The notes beneath the pieces were generated by a model. That model was not told where the DNA came from, did not search any database, and saw nothing but the letters and a program-made list of their open reading frames with translations. Source: Chlamydiota bacterium (GTDB lineage: Bacteria; Chlamydiota; Chlamydiia; Chlamydiales; Rhabdochlamydiaceae). Taken from it: a stretch of DNA of 32,507 nt. The translations under genes were made by a program, and so were the position numbers. Shown here one piece after another: positions 8,424 to 15,978 of the stretch. Within the stretch, counting starts at the first letter, position 1; the number at the start of each line of letters is the position of its first letter. Location of the stretch: assembly GCA_013287365.1 (NCBI GenBank), contig JABDDY010000005.1, positions 1 to 32,507 of the forward strand. The letters are read 5' to 3'.

Positions 8424-9152
8424 ATGATTAGCGTCACGATCTTGACTAAAAACTCTGAGCGCACCCTCGCAAGGACACTGGACTCTTTAAAGCCCTTTAG
8501 CGAAGTGATTCTGCTCGATACAGGCTCTAATGATAAGACCTTAGAAATAGCGAAGAGCTATCCCAATGCCCGCATCCACAAGATGGCTTTTATCGGCTTT
8601 GGCCCCCTCCATAACCTGGCCTCCTCGCTTGCCAGCCACGACTGGATCTTGTCAATTGACAGCGACGAAATCCTCACAGAGCCCTTAGCAAATGAAATTG
8701 CCAACTTGGCGCTCAATCCCGAGGAGATTTACCTCCTAAAAAGAGCCAATTATCTCAATGGCAAACGAATTAGAGGCTGCGGAGGCTGGTCGCCCGACTC
8801 TGTCGCACGGCTCTACCACCGCCAAAAGAGCGCTTTTACAGAGGACCTTGTCCATGAGAGGGTAAAGAGCAGCCATCTGAAGAAAGTCCACTTGAAGCAT
8901 ACCCTCATACATACCCCTTACCTCGAAACCAGAGACTTTCTCTCTAAAATGCAGCAGTATACAGCTCTTTTTGCCCAGCAAACAGAGCGCGCTTCTTCCC
9001 CCTTCTGGAAGATTTTGCTCCACAGCTGGTTTGCCTTTTTTAAAAGCTATATCCTCAAAGGAGGCTTTTTGATGGGAAAAGAGGGTTACATCATCTCCGC
9101 TTACAACTCCCACACAACCTTTTACAAATATTTGAAACTTAAGGACCTATGA
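8424..9152 (+). CDS. Family 2 glycosyltransferase (WaaE/KdtX-like)
   Basis: MISVTILTKNSERTLARTLDSLKPFSEVILLDTGSNDKTLEIAKSYPNARIHKMAFIGFGPLHNLASSLASHDWILSIDSDEIL (GT2 fold, DxD-type motif). Start at ATG 8424. Confidence 0.85.
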   Translation: MISVTILTKNSERTLARTLDSLKPFSEVILLDTGSNDKTLEIAKSYPNARIHKMAFIGFGPLHNLASSLASHDWILSIDSDEILTEPLANEIANLALNPEEIYLLKRANYLNGKRIRGCGGWSPDSVARLYHRQKSAFTEDLVHERVKSSHLKKVHLKHTLIHTPYLETRDFLSKMQQYTALFAQQTERASSPFWKILLHSWFAFFKSYILKGGFLMGKEGYIISAYNSHTTFYKYLKLKDL

Positions 9153-9826
9153 AAAAAATCTTTGGCTTTCTGCTACTTTTAATCTCACAGGCTGCCTTTG
9201 CCTTTGAACCGATCATCATCGGCATCGCAGGTGGAACCGCATCTGGAAAAACAACACTTGCCCGAAAAATCCAAGAGGCCTTCCCCAATCAGTCTGTACT
9301 CATCAGTCAAGACATCTACTACAAAGACCTCTCCCACCTCTCTCTAGAAGAGCGCGAAAAGACCAATTTCGACCACCCCGATGCCCTCGATTTTACTCTC
9401 TTCAAGGAGCAGATTCTCGAGCTTAAAAAGGGAGAAAATGTCCTCTTGCCGACCTACAACTTTGCCACCCACTCTCGCATGAGCGAGCAAGTGACCACCT
9501 CCCCCCAGAAACTGATCATCGTGGAGGGAATCCTGCTCTTTGCGCTTCCCCATATTCGTGAGCTTTTTGACATCAAGATCTTTGTCGATACAGATGACGA
9601 TGTGCGCGTTTTGCGCCGCATTGAACGAGACATGCAGGAGCGCGGCAGAACCTTTACAGCGGTCAAGAATCAGTACCTGACCACCGTCAAACCGATGCAC
9701 GAGACCTATGTAGAACCGACAAGGCAATATGCAGACCTGATCGTCCTGCGTGGCGGAGAAAATCTCACAGCTCTCGGCGTGATCATTTCCAAGCTCAAGG
9801 AAGTGATCGAATCTAGTGCTCCTTGA
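9149..9826 (+). CDS. udk: Uridine kinase
   Basis: IIIGIAGGTASGKTTLARKI (P-loop), ISQDIYYKDLSHL, NFDHPDALDF, RRIERDMQERGR. Apparent N-terminal signal-like extension MKKIFGFLLLLISQAAFAFEP. Confidence 0.9.
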   Translation: MKKIFGFLLLLISQAAFAFEPIIIGIAGGTASGKTTLARKIQEAFPNQSVLISQDIYYKDLSHLSLEEREKTNFDHPDALDFTLFKEQILELKKGENVLLPTYNFATHSRMSEQVTTSPQKLIIVEGILLFALPHIRELFDIKIFVDTDDDVRVLRRIERDMQERGRTFTAVKNQYLTTVKPMHETYVEPTRQYADLIVLRGGENLTALGVIISKLKEVIESSAP

Positions 9827-9854
9827 GCAAAATTTTGCTCAAAGAGCACTAGAT
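9811..9854. terminator. Long near-perfect hairpin overlapping the udk stop codon
   Basis: ATCTAGTGCTCCTTGAGCAAAA / TTTTGCTCAAAGAGCACTAGAT, 22-bp stem with one mismatch. No strong downstream T-run, so a canonical intrinsic terminator role is uncertain. Confidence 0.55.
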
Positions 9855-9900
9855 CTTGAATTAAATAAAGGGGTCGTGTTAGGATCGGCACGATTATTAT

Positions 9901-9973
<73 letters not shown>

Positions 9974-10017
9974 ATCTTTACTTAGCACTTTTACGGTCCA
10001 ATAGGGCGGTCCAATAA

Positions 10018-10091
10018 GGCGGTATAGCTCAGCTGGTTAGAGCAGCGGAATCATAATCCGTTTGTCGCTGGTTCGAATCCGGCTACCGCTA
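10018..10091 (+). tRNA. tRNA with CAT anticodon (elongator Met or Ile2-lysidine)
   Basis: GGCGGTATAGCTCAGCTGGTTAGAGCAGCGGAATCATAATCCGTTTGTCGCTGGTTCGAATCCGGCTACCGCTA. Cloverleaf pairs, G1-T72 wobble. CCA not encoded. Confidence 0.9.
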
Positions 10092-10095
10092 TTTA

Positions 10096-11586
10096 TTAAC
10101 TAGTTTGGCTCTCTTCCTTTTCTGCAAGAGAAGGGGTGGAAGTCGGGGCTGGCTGGTTTTCTAAATAATTTCTAATTGCTTGAGCATGCTCCTTCCAAGT
10201 ACACTGAAAAGAATACTCCGCATATTTCCAGGGATCATCTATTGAAGGAATCTTGCGGATTTTATAGAGCTCTTCATAGATTTTTATTCTTGCAATTTTC
10301 GGCATGTTTAAGAATCGCTTATAGGCTCTTTTATCCATCTTGTCAAACAGGAGGGCAAGCTCTTCAAAAATTTGATTCTCATCTGCCATAAAATCCACAA
10401 GATAGATAGTATAACCATCTATACTAAGAATCGCCTGTCCATCATCTACAATGGTAAAAAGACCATAGACGCATCTTATAGGCAACTTGGTTATGTATCC
10501 AAACGTTTTTAGATCCCAAACCTTGATCACATCAAAAAAGCTTGAAACAAGTCTCCCCTCAACAATAGCAAGGGAGTGAACAGTCTTTCCTGTAGTTTCC
10601 AAGGTTTTTGTACAGTTCCCCTTCAAATCCCAGAACTTGATCGTCTCGTCGTAAGAACCAGAGACGAGGGTTTCATCATCAGCGACAAGGGATGTAATCG
10701 GTTTCGTATGCCCAGTAAAAAGGGTGGCCGTAAATGTTTTAGAATCCCCGAAACAAGCACATACATCTCCATCATAGCTTTTGATCATCCCATCAGAAAG
10801 GCCGATAAAAAAAAATGCATCATTAATGGCAAGGGCTGTAATTGCACTCCCAGGTTGAACTTCACAACTGATAACCGCTTGTTCTTTTTGGAGAAGGCTA
10901 GGAGATGAGAATGTAACTTTTCCATCACGCGCCCCGGAAATGAGGATTTTCTTTCTAAAGATAATGGAGGTAACTCCACTTGTATGATTCAGAGAGTGCT
11001 CCACACAAACACGAGCATTCAGATCCCAAAGGCAGACCTTGTGATCCTCAGAACCTGAAATGAGCATTTCTTCACCAGAAAAAACAAGAGAATTAATCTT
11101 GTCTGTATGCGCCCGAAAGTCCTCAGATACCCAAGTATCTGCCCTCTTATCGGTGATCCTAATCGATCCATCGTTATAACCTATAGCGATCCTCTTACTT
11201 GTAGCAGCAAAGGCTGAACAGGCTCTTATCTCCATATTGCGGATTGGAATATCTCTTGCTCTATATACTTTAGGAAAATTTGCACGAAAAAGATGCCTTT
11301 TTTTATAAGCTTGCATATAAGCTTGCAGGAAATCCTTAATGTTTGGATCAAAATAACGAGAAAAATCTCGCTGTAATAAATTCCTCCAAAAAGGATTCAG
11401 ACCAGCGACTCGATTCAAATATTTGCAGACAAGCCCACACGCTTTAATACCCTCCAAGTTCAAATGCATGAAAATTTTGATCATGAGTTCTTCCGGCAGA
11501 TGGATTTGCTGGACTGTCTCTGTGATTGGCTGAACAACAGTGCCGACAGAAAGAGGGGAACCATTTAAAGAATTGGTGGTGGCCAT
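10096..11586 (-). CDS. F-box domain + WD40-repeat protein (candidate secreted effector)
   Basis: N-terminal F-box-like LPEELMIKIFMHLNLEGIKACGLVCKYLNRVAGLNPFWRNLLQRDF, then WD40 units HTDKINSLVFSGEEMLISGSEDHKVCLWDL, HTSGVTSIIFRKKILISGARDGKVTF, HTKPITSLVADDETLVSGSYDETIKFWDL, GKTVHSLAIVEGRLVSSFFDVIKVWDL. AAGGA lies upstream of ATG 11586. Confidence 0.88.
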   Translation of the reverse strand: MATTNSLNGSPLSVGTVVQPITETVQQIHLPEELMIKIFMHLNLEGIKACGLVCKYLNRVAGLNPFWRNLLQRDFSRYFDPNIKDFLQAYMQAYKKRHLFRANFPKVYRARDIPIRNMEIRACSAFAATSKRIAIGYNDGSIRITDKRADTWVSEDFRAHTDKINSLVFSGEEMLISGSEDHKVCLWDLNARVCVEHSLNHTSGVTSIIFRKKILISGARDGKVTFSSPSLLQKEQAVISCEVQPGSAITALAINDAFFFIGLSDGMIKSYDGDVCACFGDSKTFTATLFTGHTKPITSLVADDETLVSGSYDETIKFWDLKGNCTKTLETTGKTVHSLAIVEGRLVSSFFDVIKVWDLKTFGYITKLPIRCVYGLFTIVDDGQAILSIDGYTIYLVDFMADENQIFEELALLFDKMDKRAYKRFLNMPKIARIKIYEELYKIRKIPSIDDPWKYAEYSFQCTWKEHAQAIRNYLENQPAPTSTPSLAEKEESQTS

Positions 11587-11684
11587 AATTTTTTCCTTTT
11601 TAAGCAAAATTTTTTATTGCATTACTATAATCTAAGAAGCATAATAAGAAAATTAACATTAAAAAGCAAATTTGCAAGAGAACG

Positions 11685-11909
11685 GTTTTGTTGCAATAAT
11701 TGGTTTTTAGCATATAACTTACTAAAAGCAAGATGGTTAACCACAGAGCTCACGGAGGACGCAGAGATTAAAAAAAAATAAGACGGATGCTCCACAGATG
11801 TTTGTAGAGCATTTCCCTGGATTTTTTAATCTCTGCGTTCTCTGTGAGCTCTGTGGTTAAATGTCTTATTTTAAGAATGTTAAGTCGCATGAATTACGCA
11901 ACAAAAAAC
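11685..11909. repeat. CCACAGAG-type palindromic element, copy A (about 225 bp)
   Basis: Internal palindrome TTAACCACAGAGCTCACGGAGGACGCAGAGATTAAAAAA ... TTTTTTAATCTCTGCGTTCTCTGTGAGCTCTGTGGTTAA (11737-11860). Ends GTTTTGTTGCAATAATT ... GAATTACGCAACAAAAAAC resemble terminal inverted repeats. Confidence 0.8.
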
Positions 11910-12064
11910 TGAGGTTAAGACTCTAGCCAAATTGTAGGTGAAGAGGAGAAGCCAGGTAAAAAAGCATTGAAGCCAAATGAATTCAAGATAGCCTCTTAAA
12001 AAATCAAGCACCGGAAGCCCTTGAATTTCAGCATTTTGTGTATTTAAAATTTAATAATATTTAT

Positions 12065-12108
12065 TTTACTCATTGCATTGAGTAAATTTACTCAGTACAC
12101 TGAGTAAA
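12065..12108. promoter_or_regulatory. Two tandem 22-bp dyads TTTACTCA-N6-TGAGTAAA
   Basis: TTTACTCATTGCATTGAGTAAA (12065-12086) directly followed by TTTACTCAGTACACTGAGTAAA (12087-12108), 13 bp before the ATG at 12122. Confidence 0.75.
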
Positions 12109-12121
12109 AATCAGGTAGTCT

Positions 12122-13318
12122 ATGGAACATCGATCGATTTTTACTCTTCTCATTGAGCGCCTCCAAGAACCGCGCAAATTCATCCAAGTCTTACTTGGAC
12201 CCAGGCAGGTGGGTAAAACCACTCTGGCACTACAGGTAGCCAAAGCCATTAAAAAGCCTTCACATTATGTCTCAGCCGATTTAGCCACTCTTCAAAATAT
12301 AGCATGGATTGAGCAGCAATGGGAGGTGGCCAGAAACAAAGTAGAACCAGGCCAAGGAGCCTTACTCATCATTGATGAGGTACAAAAAATTCCACATTGG
12401 TCCGATACAATCAAAGCCCTCTGGGATCAAGATACACGCAACCAAACTGATTTATCTGTACTGATTCTTGGCTCTTCTCCTTGGCTGATGCAAAAAGGAC
12501 TGACAGAAAGCTTAGCAGGGCGCTTTGAAAATATTCCCATCACGCACTGGTCTTTTGGAGAAATGCATACGCATTTTGGCTGGACTTTAGATCACTATCT
12601 TTATTTTGGTGGCTATCCTGGCGCTGCATCACTAGCTGATGAAAACGACTCCTCTCGTTGGGGACATTATATTAATGAATCACTCATTGAGACCACCATT
12701 TCACGCGATATTCTTTTGATGACTCAAGTCAATAAGCCTGCTTTACTGCGCCGATTATTTCAGCTCGGCTGTAACTATTCCGGACAGATTCTTTCCTATT
12801 CTAAAATGCTAGGAGAGCTCCAAGAGACAGGGAATACAACGACATTAGCCCATTATCTCGATCTACTCTCGGGAGCAGGGTTGATTAGTGGACTACAAAA
12901 ATTTTCTAAACAACGGGTCAGACAAAAAGGATCGAGCCCAAAATTTTCTGTTTTTAATACAGCCTTGATGTCAGCTCTATCAGGAAAGACTTTTAAACAG
13001 GCACGCGAAGATCGTATCTTTTGGGGAAGATTGGTTGAATCGGCTGTGGGGGCCCATCTTTTAAATAGCATTCGAGGCACACAAATAGACCTTTTTTATT
13101 GGCGTGAGGGGGATAGGGAAGTCGATTTTGTTCTTCAACAGGGAACTGCTCTTACGGCAATTGAAGTAAAAAGTGGGAAAGAGAGCATGAATCGCACCGG
13201 AATCGACATTTTTGTGAATAAGTTCAACCCCTCTCGAGTTCTTTTAATCGGTGATCAAGGTATACCGGTCGAAAAATTCTTCTCCACACCCCTTTCAAAT
13301 TTTATGTTTCAAGTATAA
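12122..13318 (+). CDS. AAA-family ATPase with C-terminal DUF4143 domain
   Basis: Walker A GPRQVGKTTLALQVAKA, Walker B GALLIIDEVQKIPHW, sensor-like VLILGSSPWLMQKGLTESLAGRFENIPITHWSF. C-terminal REGDREVDFVLQQGTALTAIEVKSGK (PD-(D/E)XK-like). Confidence 0.9.
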   Translation: MEHRSIFTLLIERLQEPRKFIQVLLGPRQVGKTTLALQVAKAIKKPSHYVSADLATLQNIAWIEQQWEVARNKVEPGQGALLIIDEVQKIPHWSDTIKALWDQDTRNQTDLSVLILGSSPWLMQKGLTESLAGRFENIPITHWSFGEMHTHFGWTLDHYLYFGGYPGAASLADENDSSRWGHYINESLIETTISRDILLMTQVNKPALLRRLFQLGCNYSGQILSYSKMLGELQETGNTTTLAHYLDLLSGAGLISGLQKFSKQRVRQKGSSPKFSVFNTALMSALSGKTFKQAREDRIFWGRLVESAVGAHLLNSIRGTQIDLFYWREGDREVDFVLQQGTALTAIEVKSGKESMNRTGIDIFVNKFNPSRVLLIGDQGIPVEKFFSTPLSNFMFQV

Positions 13319-13340
13319 CTTGCTTAAATTTAGCCGCTTG

Positions 13341-13403
13341 AATATATATTTGGAGTGTCGAAAATTGGATATTGTCCAATTAACGACATTCGCGATATAT
13401 ATT
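13341..13403. promoter_or_regulatory. 63-bp imperfect dyad upstream of the AbiEi gene; candidate autoregulatory operator
   Basis: AATATATAT(14)ATTGGA-TATTG-TCCAAT(14)ATATATATT. The 14-nt segments TTGGAGTGTCGAAA and (reverse complement) CGCGAATGTCGTTA share TGTCG. Confidence 0.7.
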
Positions 13404-13407
13404 GGTT

Positions 13408-14181
13408 ATGAAATCATCCCCGATGGGCCTTCAATTCCTGCGCTACCTTGCTGCTTCTGGATTCAAAATTTTCACAGTTAGGCAAGCTCAAGAGGCTGCG
13501 CGAGAACAAGGGCAGAACCCTAACTATGTTGTAGAAGCGCTTTACCATTTGCAGAGGGGGAACTGGGTTATACGTTTAAAGCGGGGTGTTTATGCCTTTA
13601 ACTCCGAATCGGGTTTTGGAGAGCCGCCTCATGAGTTTGAGATTGCAATGGCTTTAGTCACCCCCTGTGCAATTAGCCACTGGACTGCTATGCATTACCA
13701 TCATCTCACACAGCAGGCGCCGAATACCATTTTTGCCATTGTGCCAAGTTCAACCTCAATTCCTCGATCAATCTCTAAAAAAAAATATCATTTTATTAAA
13801 ATCAAGAAAGAGCATTATTTTGGCACGGAAAAAGTCTGGATAGGACAGTCCCAAATTCAGATCACAGATCCGGAAAGAACTCTCTTAGACGGTTTGATGA
13901 AACCTCAATATTGTGGTGATTTTCAAGAAGTTTTACACGCATTCAACATGTATGGTCATCAAATCAACATTAAAAGAATTATTGCGTATGCTCTAAAACT
14001 GGATCGATCGATTGCTAAACGGTTGGGCTGGATTCTTGAAAAACTAGGTATTGAGGAACTTTTACTCAGTGATCTATTGTCTCTTCCCATTAAGGGATAT
14101 CGCAAACTCGATCCTTCGGCGCCACTACATGGTCCCTATAATAAAAAATGGATGATTCAAGAAAACACAGGAGTTGGATGA
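13408..14181 (+). CDS. abiEi: AbiEi-type antitoxin / transcriptional regulator (type IV toxin-antitoxin)
   Basis: N-terminal winged-helix region FTVRQAQEAAREQGQNPNYVVEALYHLQRGNWVIRLKRGVYAF; AMALVTPCAISHWTAMHYHHLTQQ; ITDPERTLLDGLMKPQYCGDFQEVLHAF. ATG 13408 preferred over TTG 13402. Confidence 0.85.
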   Translation: MKSSPMGLQFLRYLAASGFKIFTVRQAQEAAREQGQNPNYVVEALYHLQRGNWVIRLKRGVYAFNSESGFGEPPHEFEIAMALVTPCAISHWTAMHYHHLTQQAPNTIFAIVPSSTSIPRSISKKKYHFIKIKKEHYFGTEKVWIGQSQIQITDPERTLLDGLMKPQYCGDFQEVLHAFNMYGHQINIKRIIAYALKLDRSIAKRLGWILEKLGIEELLLSDLLSLPIKGYRKLDPSAPLHGPYNKKWMIQENTGVG

Positions 14182-15065
14182 GTCTTAAACCCCTGAGAAA
14201 ACGGCTTGAAGAAGTGTCTAAAAAGAGCTCCTTGCGATTAGATGTTGTGCAACAAGATTATCTTCTGTCATGGCTGCTTGTAGGCATTTTCCAACATCCC
14301 CAACTGAAATCGAATCTGATATTTAAGGGAGGTACCGCTCTGAAGAAGGGGTATTTTGGAGAGTATCGGTTTTCTGAAGATCTAGACTTCTCGGTCAGAG
14401 GCGAAACTTCCGATAATCTACTTCAATATATTGCTGAGGCTTGTAAAAATGCCGAAACACAAATGAGGGCGTATGCTCCTATACAGTTGGTTGTGAAGAA
14501 ATATGAAGAGAAAAAGCCTCATCCAGAAGGCCAGTTGGCATTTACTGTCAGCGCTCAATTCCCCTGGCAATCGCAACCACTGACAAAGGCTATGATCGAA
14601 ATCTCTAATGAGAAAGTTCTCCTTGAGCCGGTCATAAAACCTCTTCTTCATCCTTATGGAGAAGCTATCGATCTACGGTTATCTCTCTATTCCCTAGAGG
14701 AAATCATCATCGAAAAGCTAAGAGCCATTTTACAACACACCAAAAAACTTCACGAACGGGATTGGAGCAGGTCAAGAGCCAGAGATTACTATGATTTATG
14801 GCGAATCTTTGGCATGTTTGAAGACCAGCTCGATCGAGAAGTTATTAGCACCAATCTACCTTTAAAATGTTCCTATAAAGAGGTGTTATTTACAGAACCT
14901 CTAGATTTCTTTGACGAGAAAATGGTTCGATATGTTTCCAAGACATGGAATCAATGGCTCAGTCCTCTCGTACCGCACCTGCCAGACTGCGATACAGTTA
15001 TTGGAGAGTTAAAAATAAAAATTTATAGTGTTCTGAACAAAGCTAATGTCCTGATTGAATCTTGA
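14178..15065 (+). CDS. abiEii: AbiEii-type nucleotidyltransferase toxin (type IV toxin-antitoxin)
   Basis: LRLDVVQQDYLLSWLLVGIF...LIFKGGTALKKGYFGEYRFSEDLDFSV (GG-T-AL-K and SEDLDF motifs); LEEIIIEKLRAILQ, RSRARDYYDLWRI. The start overlaps the abiEi stop. Confidence 0.88.
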   Translation: MSLKPLRKRLEEVSKKSSLRLDVVQQDYLLSWLLVGIFQHPQLKSNLIFKGGTALKKGYFGEYRFSEDLDFSVRGETSDNLLQYIAEACKNAETQMRAYAPIQLVVKKYEEKKPHPEGQLAFTVSAQFPWQSQPLTKAMIEISNEKVLLEPVIKPLLHPYGEAIDLRLSLYSLEEIIIEKLRAILQHTKKLHERDWSRSRARDYYDLWRIFGMFEDQLDREVISTNLPLKCSYKEVLFTEPLDFFDEKMVRYVSKTWNQWLSPLVPHLPDCDTVIGELKIKIYSVLNKANVLIES

Positions 15066-15069
15066 TCCC

Positions 15070-15936
15070 TCAAGGCCTCGGATGGAACTTCTCAAAGGCT
15101 TCGAAAAGATGTTTCTGGCTCACCTGAGTGTAGCGGTCGGTGGTGCCGATGCTGGCGTGGCCAAGCATCTCTTGGATCACGCGAAGATCGGCCCCCTGCT
15201 CGAGTAGATGGGTGGCAAAGCAGTGGCGCAATGTATGGGGGGAAATCTCCTTGCTGATTCCCGCAAGCTGTGCCCTCTCTTTGACCTGGCGCCAGATCGC
15301 ACTCCGATCGAGACGCTTGCCCTTAGCAGAGAGAAAAAGCGCCTGCTGCTCCCCTTGTAGGCGAAAGTGCCCCAGATAGTGGTCGAGAGCTTCAACCACA
15401 ACCGGTGCAATGGGAACAAGCCTTTCTTTGCCCCCTTTCCCCTTCACGCGAATAAAGGTTTCATCGACATCCTGGAGATTGAGGGCACACAGCTCCGAGA
15501 CCCTTATCCCTGCTCCATAGAGCAAAAGCAAAATGGCACGGTCACGCGCTCCAAGAAGATCTTGGCTATCTATGGCTCCTATGAGCTGGAACACCTCTGC
15601 CTCTGTAAGCACCTCAGGGATGAGCTGCCAGACCTTGGGAGAATCGATCTCGAGAAACTGTGTAGGCAAAATAGCCTTTTCACGGCGCAGGTAGGAAAGA
15701 AGACCCTTCACCGCCATGAGCGCGCGGTAGATCGAGCTTGATGCGGCCCCTTGCCGCTGCATATGCTCAATAAAGGCAATCAGATGCTCCTGTTTAAGCT
15801 GGGAGGGAGCCTCTACCCCCTTTCCCTCGGCAACCTTGAGAAAAAGCCGCAGATCACGCTCATAGGCAAGCAGGCTGTTTTTGGCCAGCCCCTTTTCTGC
15901 GCTGAGATAGAGGAGAAAATCGGAGAGGGGGATCAC
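15070..15936 (-). CDS. xerD: Tyrosine recombinase XerD/XerC-type
   Basis: Catalytic R...HxxR...H...Y set: YGAGIRVSELCAL, SPHTLRHCFATHLLEQGADLRVIQEMLGHASIGTTDRYTQVS; C-terminus EAFEKFHPRP. Confidence 0.85.
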   Translation of the reverse strand: MIPLSDFLLYLSAEKGLAKNSLLAYERDLRLFLKVAEGKGVEAPSQLKQEHLIAFIEHMQRQGAASSSIYRALMAVKGLLSYLRREKAILPTQFLEIDSPKVWQLIPEVLTEAEVFQLIGAIDSQDLLGARDRAILLLLYGAGIRVSELCALNLQDVDETFIRVKGKGGKERLVPIAPVVVEALDHYLGHFRLQGEQQALFLSAKGKRLDRSAIWRQVKERAQLAGISKEISPHTLRHCFATHLLEQGADLRVIQEMLGHASIGTTDRYTQVSQKHLFEAFEKFHPRP

Positions 15937-15943
15937 AAGCGTT

Positions 15944-15969
15944 AAGCTCCTGTCTAAAAACAGGAGCTT
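15944..15969. terminator. Hairpin between the 15979-17895 gene and the xer gene (minus strand)
   Basis: AAGCTCCTG-TCTAAAAA-CAGGAGCTT, 9-bp perfect stem just downstream of the stop of the minus-strand membrane protein gene. No strong T-run. Confidence 0.5.
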
Positions 15970-15978
15970 GTAACAGGT

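Noticed and set aside
9149-9210. Secreted uridine kinase because of the signal-peptide-like N-terminus MKKIFGFLLLLISQAAFAFEP
   Set aside because: The upstream ATG overlaps the GT2 stop (a normal operon junction), and a later or alternative start could be used; not strong enough to claim an exported kinase without N-terminal data.
11685-11909. Possible CRISPR array because of repeated CCACAGAG/CTCTGTGG motifs
   Set aside because: Repeats are inverted arms of one palindrome, not regularly spaced direct repeats with unique spacers; no cas genes in the window.
15070-15936. Xer gene as the integrase of a genomic island containing the abiE cassette
   Set aside because: It looks like the housekeeping XerD type, and I could not find flanking att-like direct repeats by eye; island status remains unproven.
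15140-15945. Plus-strand ORFs of 64-124 aa antisense to the Xer gene
   Set aside because: Shadow ORFs; the minus strand encodes a complete tyrosine recombinase with all catalytic residues.
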